Shown: piece after piece, positions 5,401 through 11,296 of the stretch
Position numbering within the stretch: the first letter of the stretch is position 1
Layout of the letters: every line of letters begins with the position of its first letter
Origin: JAAYCI01 sp964370445
GTDB lineage: Bacteria > Bacillota > Clostridia > Oscillospirales > Ruminococcaceae
Assembly (NCBI GenBank): GCA_964370445.1
Contig: CAYJJK010000080.1
Location: 1-11,296 of the forward strand
Length of the DNA: 11,296 bases
Direction of reading: 5' to 3'
Translations under genes and position numbers: made by a program
The notes under the pieces: generated by a model
What the model saw: only the letters and a program-made list of their open reading frames with translations
Databases searched by the model: none
What the model was told of the DNA's origin: nothing

Positions 5401-7008
5401 ATGCGGGATGTTTCCTATCAGTATGAAAACGCAAGCACTGCTCTATGCGCAGTAAATGTTAAGCTAGACAAGGGCGAGCGGGTGGCTGTGCTGGGCAACA
5501 ATGGAGCGGGAAAATCTACATTTTTTCTTTGTTGCAATGGTGTTTTAAAGCCAGACAAAGGAGATGTTCTATTCGAGGGTAAACCGCTAAGCTACAAGCG
5601 CAAAGAACTTTTAGCACTAAGGCGTAAAGTGGGAATTGTGTTTCAAGATGCAGATGATCAAATCATAGCGTCCACAGTGGAGGAAGAAATTTCATTTGGG
5701 CCAATGAACCTTGCTCTTTCAAAAGAGCTTGTGCGCAAAAAAGTGGATCAATCCATTCATTATATGGGGCTGGAAGCACTGCGAAAGAGGCCACCGCATT
5801 ATTTGAGCGGAGGCGAAAAAAAGAGGGTAAGTATTGCAGACATCATTGCGATGGAAAGTGAAATCATCCTGTTTGATGAGCCAACGGCTTCCTTAGATCC
5901 AGAAAATATTCACTTGTTTCAGCAAACTTTAGACAAACTTAGCGAGCAGGGTAAAACATTGGTAGTGTCTACACATGACATAGAATTTGCATGGAATTGG
6001 GCTGATAGGGTGCTTGTTTTTCATGCGGGGCGCGTGCTTTTGGAGGGCTCGCCGGAAGAGGTGTTTGCAGAGGAAAGCCTGCTGGAAAAAGCAGGAATCT
6101 GCCGGCCGATTTTATATGATGTGGTACATTTGCTGGCCCAAAAAGGGCTAATTACACTGCCGTTTCATCTTCCAAAAGAGTTGAATGAGTTTAAAAAAAT
6201 GCTCAGCCATGAAAATTATCTAAAAGATAGGAGGAAGCCATCGGTGAAAGGGATTTTGGTGGTAAGCTTTGGCACAAGCTACGATAAGGCAAGAGCTTGT
6301 ATTGATGCAGTGGAAAACAACATTGAAAAGTGCTTTCCAAATCATGAGATAAGACGTGCTTTTACAAGTGGAATGATTATAAAAAAACTATCTGCAAGAG
6401 GAATATGTATAGACACGGTGTCTGAGGCATTGGATAAACTTGCTTTTGAAGGAGTGAAAGAGCTACTCGTTCAGCCAACTCACCTCATAGCGGGTATTGA
6501 ATATGAAAAAATGCTGGGTGTTGTGAATGCTTCGCAAGACTTATTTAATTCCATTAAAATTGGGGCACCTTTGCTAGCGAGCGAAGCGGATCAAGAAGAA
6601 CTTGTAAAAATTCTTGTGAAGGAAATTCAACTGCAGGAGGGTGAGTGCCTTGTGCTAATGGGGCATGGAACAGAGCATGTGGCAAATTGTGTTTATACAA
6701 AATTGCAAGAGTTGTTTATTGCACACGGGCACCCTGAAGTGTTTGTGGGTACGGTGGAGGGAACACCAAGCGGAGAAGATGTGTTGAAAAGCGTGAAGGA
6801 AAAACAGTATAAAAAAGCTGTGATGGCGCCGCTGATGCTTGTGGCTGGCGATCATGCACTCAACGATATGGCAGGCGAGGAAGATAGCTGGAAGACGATG
6901 TTTGAAGAAGAGGGGATCGAGGTGCGCACGATACTCAAAGGGTTAGGTGTGTATCAAGGGGTTTTGGATATGTATACAAACCATGTAGAGCATGTGGCAG
7001 AGCAATGA
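5401..7008 (+). CDS. cbiO-cbiK: CbiO-CbiK fusion: cobalt transporter ATPase joined to sirohydrochlorin cobaltochelatase
   Basis: One 535-aa frame holds two complete proteins. Residues 1 to about 280 are the ABC ATPase CbiO: Walker A GNNGAGKST at 32-40, Q-loop Gln82, signature LSGGEKKR at 135-142, Walker B IILFDEPTASLD at 155-166 with Glu160, and switch His192. Residues 282-535 are the class II chelatase CbiK, beginning VKGILVVSFGTSY and containing FTSGMIIKKL at 321-330, QPTHLIAGIEYEKM at 358-371, MGHGTEH at 420-426 and PLMLVAGDHALNDMAG at 477-492. His361 and His485 match the two metal-handling histidines known from Salmonella CbiK. CbiK inserts Co2+ into sirohydrochlorin, so the product would couple import to insertion at the cytoplasmic face. 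The ATG lies two bases after the cbiQ stop without a clear ribosome binding site, suggesting coupling. The frame overlaps cbiD by ATGA. The junction keeps AGGAGG (6229-6234) and an in-frame GTG (6244), so separate CbiK may also be made. A frameshift in the A7 at 6193-6199, real or technical, could split it. Confidence 0.9.
   Translation: MRDVSYQYENASTALCAVNVKLDKGERVAVLGNNGAGKSTFFLCCNGVLKPDKGDVLFEGKPLSYKRKELLALRRKVGIVFQDADDQIIASTVEEEISFGPMNLALSKELVRKKVDQSIHYMGLEALRKRPPHYLSGGEKKRVSIADIIAMESEIILFDEPTASLDPENIHLFQQTLDKLSEQGKTLVVSTHDIEFAWNWADRVLVFHAGRVLLEGSPEEVFAEESLLEKAGICRPILYDVVHLLAQKGLITLPFHLPKELNEFKKMLSHENYLKDRRKPSVKGILVVSFGTSYDKARACIDAVENNIEKCFPNHEIRRAFTSGMIIKKLSARGICIDTVSEALDKLAFEGVKELLVQPTHLIAGIEYEKMLGVVNASQDLFNSIKIGAPLLASEADQEELVKILVKEIQLQEGECLVLMGHGTEHVANCVYTKLQELFIAHGHPEVFVGTVEGTPSGEDVLKSVKEKQYKKAVMAPLMLVAGDHALNDMAGEEDSWKTMFEEEGIEVRTILKGLGVYQGVLDMYTNHVEHVAEQ
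6229..6246 (+). promoter_or_regulatory. Internal ribosome binding site and GTG start for CbiK inside the fusion
   Basis: AGGAGG at 6229-6234 is one of the strongest ribosome binding sites in the window. It is followed 9 bases later by GTG at 6244-6246, which is in frame and encodes the first residue of the CbiK homology (VKGILVVSFG). Initiation here would give a free 254-aa CbiK, the normal family length. It may be a remnant of the once separate gene or still be active. Confidence 0.6.
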
Positions 7009-8135
7009 AATTTGAGCAGTATGTCAACCGGGGCAATGAACGTTTGCGATGTGGCTATACCACGGGCACCGCTGCAAGCATGGGTGCAAAAGCCTGCGCT
7101 TTGGCTTTACTTAAAGGAGAAGTGGCAAGCAGTGTCAGCATCACTGTGCCAAAAGGCAGTTTGGTGACAGCAGATGTAGATCTTTCGTTGCAAAAAGGTA
7201 AAGCTGTGTGCCGTGTGCTTAAAGATGGAGGAGACGATATCGATGTGACTGATGGTGCTGCTATCATTACAAGTGTTGAGCTTTTGGAAAATGGGATTCA
7301 CATCGAAGGTGGAAACGGTGTAGGTCGCGTGACAAAACCGGGTTTGGATCAAGCAGTGGGGCAGGCGGCCATCAACAGTGTGCCGCGCAAAATGATAGAG
7401 GCAGAGCTTACACAAGTGGCAAAAGATGCAGGCTATATGGGTGGGTTTTCTGTTACGATTTCTGTTGAAAATGGACAAATACTAGCAAAAAAAACCTTTA
7501 ATCCTAACCTTGGCATTGTGGGGGGCATTTCCATTTTAGGCACGAGTGGCATTGTGGAACCTATGAGTTTGGAAGCACTTAAACAGAGTATAGAAACAGA
7601 ACTCAATATGTGGGTAGCCTGTGGAAATAAAATGTTGCTGATTACACCGGGGAATTATGGAGAGGACTTTCTAAAAGAACAGGTGAAATTAGCAGGAGTG
7701 CCACTGGTGAAATGCTCGAATTTTATTGGAGATACGCTGGATATGGCACAGGCAAAAGGTGTAGAGAGCGTGCTTCTTGTGGGGCATATTGGCAAGGTGG
7801 TAAAGCTTGCAGCAGGCATTATGAATACCCACTCAAAATGCGCAGACGGTAGGGCAGAAATTTTGGCCGCCCATGCCGCTTTGGCGGGGGCTTCTCGGGC
7901 TTGTGTTGAAGAAATAATGAACGATGCCACCGTTGATAGCAGTTTGACCGTGCTGAAGCGCGAAGGCTTGTATGATGAGGTGGTGGCTTCTTTGCTTTGC
8001 AAAATCCAATCTCATCTTACAAGACGCAGCACCATGAGAGTGGGCGCTATGACGTTTAGCAATGTGTATGGGCATATTGGAACAACGCAAGTTGGCCAAG
8101 AATTGATAGAGGAGAGAGTGCGCAATGAGCGGTAA
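7005..8135 (+). CDS. cbiD: Cobalt-precorrin-5B C1-methyltransferase CbiD
   Basis: This 376-aa protein is the cytoplasmic methyltransferase that adds the C1 methyl group to cobalt-precorrin-5B, giving cobalt-precorrin-6A. It belongs to the CbiD family, unrelated in fold to the CbiL/F/H methyltransferases. Landmarks are LRCGYTTGTAA at 14-24, KDGGDDIDVTDG at 73-84, GVGRVTKPGL at 105-114, INSVPRKMIEAEL at 123-135, and the long Gly-rich block at 163-188 containing NPNLGIVGGISILGTSGIVE. Length is typical. Its ATG overlaps the CbiK stop by four bases, and its 3' end overlaps cbiL by 11 bases, so it is translated within the same polycistronic message. It acts after CbiG in the pathway. Confidence 0.96.
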   Translation: MKFEQYVNRGNERLRCGYTTGTAASMGAKACALALLKGEVASSVSITVPKGSLVTADVDLSLQKGKAVCRVLKDGGDDIDVTDGAAIITSVELLENGIHIEGGNGVGRVTKPGLDQAVGQAAINSVPRKMIEAELTQVAKDAGYMGGFSVTISVENGQILAKKTFNPNLGIVGGISILGTSGIVEPMSLEALKQSIETELNMWVACGNKMLLITPGNYGEDFLKEQVKLAGVPLVKCSNFIGDTLDMAQAKGVESVLLVGHIGKVVKLAAGIMNTHSKCADGRAEILAAHAALAGASRACVEEIMNDATVDSSLTVLKREGLYDEVVASLLCKIQSHLTRRSTMRVGAMTFSNVYGHIGTTQVGQELIEERVRNER

Positions 8136-8814
8136 ATTTTATGGGGTAAGCGTGGGGCCTGGTGATGCAGAATTACTAACTTTAAAAGCAGTGCGTGTGA
8201 TTGAAGCTTGTGATGTGGTGGCAAGCCCCAGCACAAAAGGGGAAAACATGTTGGCATTTAACATTGCCAAAGGTGCTGTGAATATGGATGGAAAGGAAAT
8301 TTTGCCGCTTGAATTTTTGATGACACGCGACAAAAACGCACAACATGCACGTCATGTGGAGCTGGCAAAATCGATTGCAAAAAAACTGGATGAAAACAAA
8401 AATGTTGCAATGCTAAACCTTGGGGATGCATCCTTGTTTTCTACTTTTAGCTATATACTAGCAATCGTGGACGAGATGGGCTATGATAGCGAGGTTGTGC
8501 CGGGGGTTACATCTTTTTGTGCCATTGCGGCCAAGCTGAAAGTGAGCTTAACAAGCATGAACGAGCCGTTACATATTATACCGGCCAGTCACGGTTGTAC
8601 AGAGGAAACCCTAAATATGAGGGGCTCTAAAGTATTGATGAAGGCCGGAAAAGGTCTTGGAGAAGTGAAGCGCGAGCTTAAGAAAGCGGGCCTTTACGAA
8701 AAGGCAAGCTTGATTAGCGACTGTGGGCTTGAGAGCGAGAGAGTTTGTCGGTCACTTGATGAAGCAGATGATGATATGGGATATTTTGCCACTATTGTGG
8801 TGAGGGGGGAATAG
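8125..8814 (+). CDS. cbiL: Cobalt-factor II C20-methyltransferase CbiL
   Basis: This 229-aa protein is an SAM-dependent tetrapyrrole methylase of the CbiL/CobI type, which methylates C20 of cobalt-factor II, the first step after cobalt insertion. Motifs are GVSVGPGDAELLTLKAV (7-23), NLGDASLFSTFSYI at 98-111 and VVPGVTSFCAIAA at 124-136. The usual GDPSLYST loop reads GDASLFST, with Ala for Pro, a modest change. Length and the SLFSTFSYI pattern favour CbiL over the related CbiF and CbiH. ATG 8125 lies inside the end of cbiD, with AGGAGA at 8110-8115 nine bases upstream. Given the CbiK chelatase upstream, the cobalt-containing substrate is more likely than free precorrin-2. Confidence 0.94.
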   Translation: MSGKFYGVSVGPGDAELLTLKAVRVIEACDVVASPSTKGENMLAFNIAKGAVNMDGKEILPLEFLMTRDKNAQHARHVELAKSIAKKLDENKNVAMLNLGDASLFSTFSYILAIVDEMGYDSEVVPGVTSFCAIAAKLKVSLTSMNEPLHIIPASHGCTEETLNMRGSKVLMKAGKGLGEVKRELKKAGLYEKASLISDCGLESERVCRSLDEADDDMGYFATIVVRGE

Positions 8815-8816
8815 AC

Positions 8817-9572
8817 ATGGTACATTTTGTGGGGGCCGGCAGTGGCGCGGCAGATTTGATAACGTTGAGAGGTGCAAATTTGCTTAAGGAAGCAGATATC
8901 ATCATTTATGCGGGAAGCCTTGTCAACCCTGAACTCTTGAAAATGGCAAAAGAGAACTGTCTTGTGTATAACAGTGCTGAGATGACATTGGAAGATGTGC
9001 TCACAGTGATGAAGGAAAACAAAGAAAAAAATATTGTGCGCTTGCATACGGGTGATCCCTGTTTGTATGGAGCGATCCGCGAGCAAATGGATATGCTGAA
9101 TGAGTGGGATATCCCCTACACATACACACCGGGTGTTTCCAGCTTTTGTGGTGCTGCTGCAGCCTTAAAAACGGAATATACTTTGCCTGGTGTGAGCCAA
9201 ACAGTGATCATCACACGCATGGCAGGTAGAACACCGGTGCCGCCACAAGAGGAAATTGAAAAATTGGCAGCACACGGAAGCACTATGGTGATTTTTTTGA
9301 GCACAGGTCTTTTAGAAAAATTACAAGAGGCTTTGATACGTGGGGGCTATCAAGAAGATGCACCGGCAGCCATTGTGTACAAGGCCACATGGCCGGAGGA
9401 AAAAACATTTCGTTGCACGGTAAGCACTTTGGCAAAAACGGCAAAAGAAAACAACATTACAAAAACAGCACTTATTACAGTGGGCGGATTTTTGCAAAGC
9501 GAGTATGAACGCTCGAAATTGTATGACCCGAGCTTTAGCACCGAATTTCGAGTGAAGACAAATGGTGATTAA
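8817..9572 (+). CDS. cbiF: Cobalt-precorrin-4 C11-methyltransferase CbiF
   Basis: This 251-aa SAM-dependent methylase of the CbiF/CobM type adds the C11 methyl to cobalt-precorrin-4, giving cobalt-precorrin-5A. Characteristic segments are VHFVGAGSGAADLITLRG (2-19), YAGSLVNPELL at 31-41, HTGDPCLYGA at 77-86, PGVSSFCGAAAAL at 105-117 and LPGVSQTVIITRMAGRTPVP (123-142). The first SAM loop has Ser where many relatives have Pro (GAGPG); the remaining motifs are intact, so I expect activity. A purine-rich site (GAGGGGGGAA, about 8802-8811) precedes ATG 8817, which lies two bases after the cbiL stop. The gene overlaps cbiG by 11 bases. Confidence 0.96.
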   Translation: MVHFVGAGSGAADLITLRGANLLKEADIIIYAGSLVNPELLKMAKENCLVYNSAEMTLEDVLTVMKENKEKNIVRLHTGDPCLYGAIREQMDMLNEWDIPYTYTPGVSSFCGAAAALKTEYTLPGVSQTVIITRMAGRTPVPPQEEIEKLAAHGSTMVIFLSTGLLEKLQEALIRGGYQEDAPAAIVYKATWPEEKTFRCTVSTLAKTAKENNITKTALITVGGFLQSEYERSKLYDPSFSTEFRVKTNGD

Positions 9573-10530
9573 AGCGGTTTACTTTACGCAGGCAGGGTAT
9601 CTTCTTGCGCAGAAACTGCAAGACAAAGGGCTGGCGTTAACTGCATATGATGGAAAAGACGGCCGATATCGCATTTTTGTAAAAGAAAATTTTGCAAAGG
9701 GTGAAAAGCTTCTGTTCATTGGGGCTGTGGGCATCGCAGTGAGGGCAATTGCACCGTATATCTGCTCAAAAGACAAAGATCCTGCGGTGGTGGTGGTGGA
9801 TGACAAAGGCCAATATGCCATTCCCTTGCTCAGCGGCCATCTTGGCGGGGCCAACCGTTTGGCGCAAGAGATTGCGGCGGCACTTTTGGGCAATGCAGTC
9901 ATCACAACAGCAACCGATATACACGGGGTGTTTGCCGCCGACGAGTGGGCGGCAAAGCAGGGTATGCCGGTGCGTAATATTGAGCATATTAAGCATGTGT
10001 CCTCCAAATTGCTTCGGGGAGAGAGGGTTTGCTTGCATACAGACGAAGCAGAGTTGTCCTTGCTGCCAAAAGGTGTGGTTTTAAAACAGCCTAGCGAAAT
10101 TTATATTGGAACAAGCCTTACAAAAGGGCAAAAAAAACTGCATGTGGTGCCAAAATGTTGTGTTTTAGGCGTTGGCTGCAGAAAGGGAATTGATGCAAAA
10201 GAAATAGAGGATTTGTTTGCAGAAGTTTGTAAAGAAGTTTGCGAAGAGGCGTTTTATGCGGTGGCAAGCATTGATTTGAAAAAAGAGGAAGCTGGCCTTT
10301 TGGCATTTTGCGAAAAGCATAAGTTGGGTCTATACACATTTTCGGCTTTAGAGTTACAGGAGGTACCGGGGCAATTTTCGGCTTCTGATTTTGTGAAAAA
10401 AACCACAGGGGTAGACAACGTTTGCGAGCGTAGCGCCGTTAAAATGACAGGTAAACTTCTTTTACAAAAACAGTCACAAAATGGTGTAACCATGGCGGTG
10501 GGACAAAAAAAATTGGATTTGCAATTTTGA
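9562..10530 (+). CDS. cbiG: Cobalt-precorrin-5A hydrolase CbiG
   Basis: This 322-aa protein opens the delta-lactone of cobalt-precorrin-5A and releases the two-carbon unit as acetaldehyde, giving cobalt-precorrin-5B. The N-terminal and central part has GAVGIAVRAIAP at 54-65, SKDKDPAVVVVDDKG at 69-83, IPLLSGHLGGAN at 87-98 and TTATD at 115-119. The C-terminal CbiG domain has VLGVGCRKGI at 201-210 and TTGVDNVCERSAVK at 281-294. Both domains are complete and the length is usual. It starts within the end of cbiF; ATG 9562 and GTG 9565 are both possible and no strong ribosome binding site is visible, so coupling to cbiF is likely. It stands between CbiF and CbiD in the pathway, and both genes are present in this operon. 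Confidence 0.96.
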   Translation: MVIKAVYFTQAGYLLAQKLQDKGLALTAYDGKDGRYRIFVKENFAKGEKLLFIGAVGIAVRAIAPYICSKDKDPAVVVVDDKGQYAIPLLSGHLGGANRLAQEIAAALLGNAVITTATDIHGVFAADEWAAKQGMPVRNIEHIKHVSSKLLRGERVCLHTDEAELSLLPKGVVLKQPSEIYIGTSLTKGQKKLHVVPKCCVLGVGCRKGIDAKEIEDLFAEVCKEVCEEAFYAVASIDLKKEEAGLLAFCEKHKLGLYTFSALELQEVPGQFSASDFVKKTTGVDNVCERSAVKMTGKLLLQKQSQNGVTMAVGQKKLDLQF

Positions 10531-10547
10531 TAAATGTGAGGAAGAAA

Positions 10548-11279
10548 ATGAGCAAGAAATTGTATGTTGTGGGTATCGGGCCAGGGGAAGAGCATTATAT
10601 GACAAAAAAGGCCCAAATGGCACTGCAAGAGTGTGAGGTCATTGTGGGTTATACTGTGTATGTAGAACTTGTGAAGGCGTATCACGAGGGAAGAAAAGTG
10701 CTTAGTACAGCGATGAAAAAAGAGGCGGATCGATGTGAAATGGCACTAAAAGAAGCAGATGAAGGACAAATTGTGTGCATGGTGTGCAGTGGTGACAGTG
10801 TGGTGTATGGCATGGCTGCACTTGTGTACCAGCTTGCACACAAATACCCACAAGTGGATATCGAAGTGGTGGCTGGGGTTACAGCGGCACTAAGTGGCGG
10901 TGCTGTGCTGGGGGCACCTTTAACCGCGGATTTTGTTGTTATTTCGCTTAGTGATTTGCTTACACCATGGGAAAAAATTGAAAAACGTTTGGAGTGTGCA
11001 GCCCTTGGGGATTTTGCGGTGTCTATATACAACCCCAGCAGCCAAAAACGAGGAGATTACTTGCAAAAAGCTTGCGATATTTTACTAAAGCATAAAAGCC
11101 CTGATACGGTTTGTGGCTATGTGAAAAACATTGGCCGTGAAGGTGAGGAGAGCCACCTTCTGACATTGACAGAGCTTAGAGAGTCCAGAGTGGACATGTT
11201 TACCACCGTGTTTATCGGCAGCGAGAATACACAAGTTGTGCAAGGGAAAATGGTGACAAGCAGGGGTTATAATTTATGA
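10548..11279 (+). CDS. cbiH: Cobalt-factor III C17-methyltransferase, ring-contracting, CbiH
   Basis: This 243-aa SAM-dependent methylase of the CbiH/CobJ type methylates C17 and contracts the ring, giving cobalt-precorrin-4. Motifs are VVGIGPGEEHYMT at 7-19, IVGYTVYVEL at 32-41, CSGDSVVYGMAAL at 80-92, GVTAALSGGAVLGAPL at 110-125, DFVVISLSDLLTPWEKI at 128-144 and YNPSSQKR at 161-168. The usual SSGDPGVYGMA has Ser-Val for Pro-Gly here. The start is ATG 10548, with GAGG at 10538-10541 six bases upstream; the frame is open back to a TTG at 10527, but that lies before the ribosome binding site and inside the cbiG end. The stop overlaps the next start by ATGA, so the operon continues past the window. 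Confidence 0.95.
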   Translation: MSKKLYVVGIGPGEEHYMTKKAQMALQECEVIVGYTVYVELVKAYHEGRKVLSTAMKKEADRCEMALKEADEGQIVCMVCSGDSVVYGMAALVYQLAHKYPQVDIEVVAGVTAALSGGAVLGAPLTADFVVISLSDLLTPWEKIEKRLECAALGDFAVSIYNPSSQKRGDYLQKACDILLKHKSPDTVCGYVKNIGREGEESHLLTLTELRESRVDMFTTVFIGSENTQVVQGKMVTSRGYNL

Positions 11280-11296
11280 AAAAACTGCGCATTTTT
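11276..11296 (+). CDS. Start of a further operon gene, possibly cbiJ (partial)
   Basis: An ATG overlapping the cbiH stop (ATGA) opens a frame reading MKKLRIF up to the window end. Seven residues cannot identify a protein. A short basic start followed by a beta-strand is compatible with CbiJ (cobalt-precorrin-6A reductase, typically beginning with a strand and GGT), a common follower of cbiH, but this is inference from gene order only. The overlap matches the coupling style of the rest of the operon. Confidence 0.5.

Noticed and set aside
8817..8870. Loss of SAM binding in CbiF because of GAGSGAADL instead of GAGPGDP
   Set aside because: GAA in this position occurs in functional CobM/CbiF proteins, and all other motifs are intact; a single Pro to Ser change is not enough to call it inactive.
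10527..10547. TTG at 10527 as the cbiH start
   Set aside because: It lies in the cbiG end, before the GAGG site that positions ATG 10548, and would add seven unconserved residues.
1..11296. CRISPR arrays, insertion sequences, tRNA or rRNA genes, phage genes
   Set aside because: No regularly spaced repeats, transposase-like proteins, terminal inverted repeats or RNA gene signatures were seen on either strand.

Overview
The window looks like part of the chromosome of an anaerobic, moderately low-GC Bacillota, most likely a clostridial lineage. The grounds are the strong AGGAGG/GGAGG ribosome binding sites, frequent GTG starts, tightly overlapping genes, a lysine exporter split into two genes, a PaiA-type acetyltransferase like that of Bacillus, and the cobalt-early (anaerobic) cobalamin route. 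No phage, transposon, CRISPR array or tRNA/rRNA gene was seen.

Left part (1-1097): the 3' portion of a cyclic-di-GMP signalling gene with a degenerate GGDEF domain followed by an EAL domain. A 10-N assembly gap (368-377), a frame change across it and an in-frame TAA at 444-446 interrupt it, so it is either a pseudogene or a badly assembled intact gene. Middle-left (1098-2173): a strong intrinsic terminator lies only 12 bases upstream of the ribosome binding site of a two-gene LysO-type lysine exporter, which suggests control by attenuation. At 2286-2801 is a PaiA-like polyamine N-acetyltransferase, followed by a degenerate stretch that may be a gene remnant.

Right part (about 2985 to the end): one cobalamin operon. 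A consensus-like promoter (TTGACA-17-TATCCT) drives a cobalamin riboswitch and a 14-bp terminator hairpin, and these precede cbiM-cbiN-cbiQ-cbiO::cbiK-cbiD-cbiL-cbiF-cbiG-cbiH and the first codons of a further gene, possibly cbiJ. Neighbouring genes overlap by 4 or 11 bases or are separated by 2 to 17 bases. CbiMNQO would import cobalt and CbiK would insert it into sirohydrochlorin. CbiL (C20), CbiH (C17 and ring contraction), CbiF (C11), CbiG (lactone opening and loss of the C2 unit) and CbiD (C1) then build the corrin ring. CbiE, CbiT, CbiC, CbiA, CbiP and CbiB are not in the window and presumably lie downstream or elsewhere.

The most interesting element is the single reading frame joining the transporter ATPase CbiO to the cobaltochelatase CbiK. 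It would tether cobalt insertion to the cobalt importer. The junction still carries a full ribosome binding site and an in-frame GTG at the CbiK boundary. It also carries an A7 tract where a one-base slip would stop CbiO just before that site, so both separate and fused products are conceivable.
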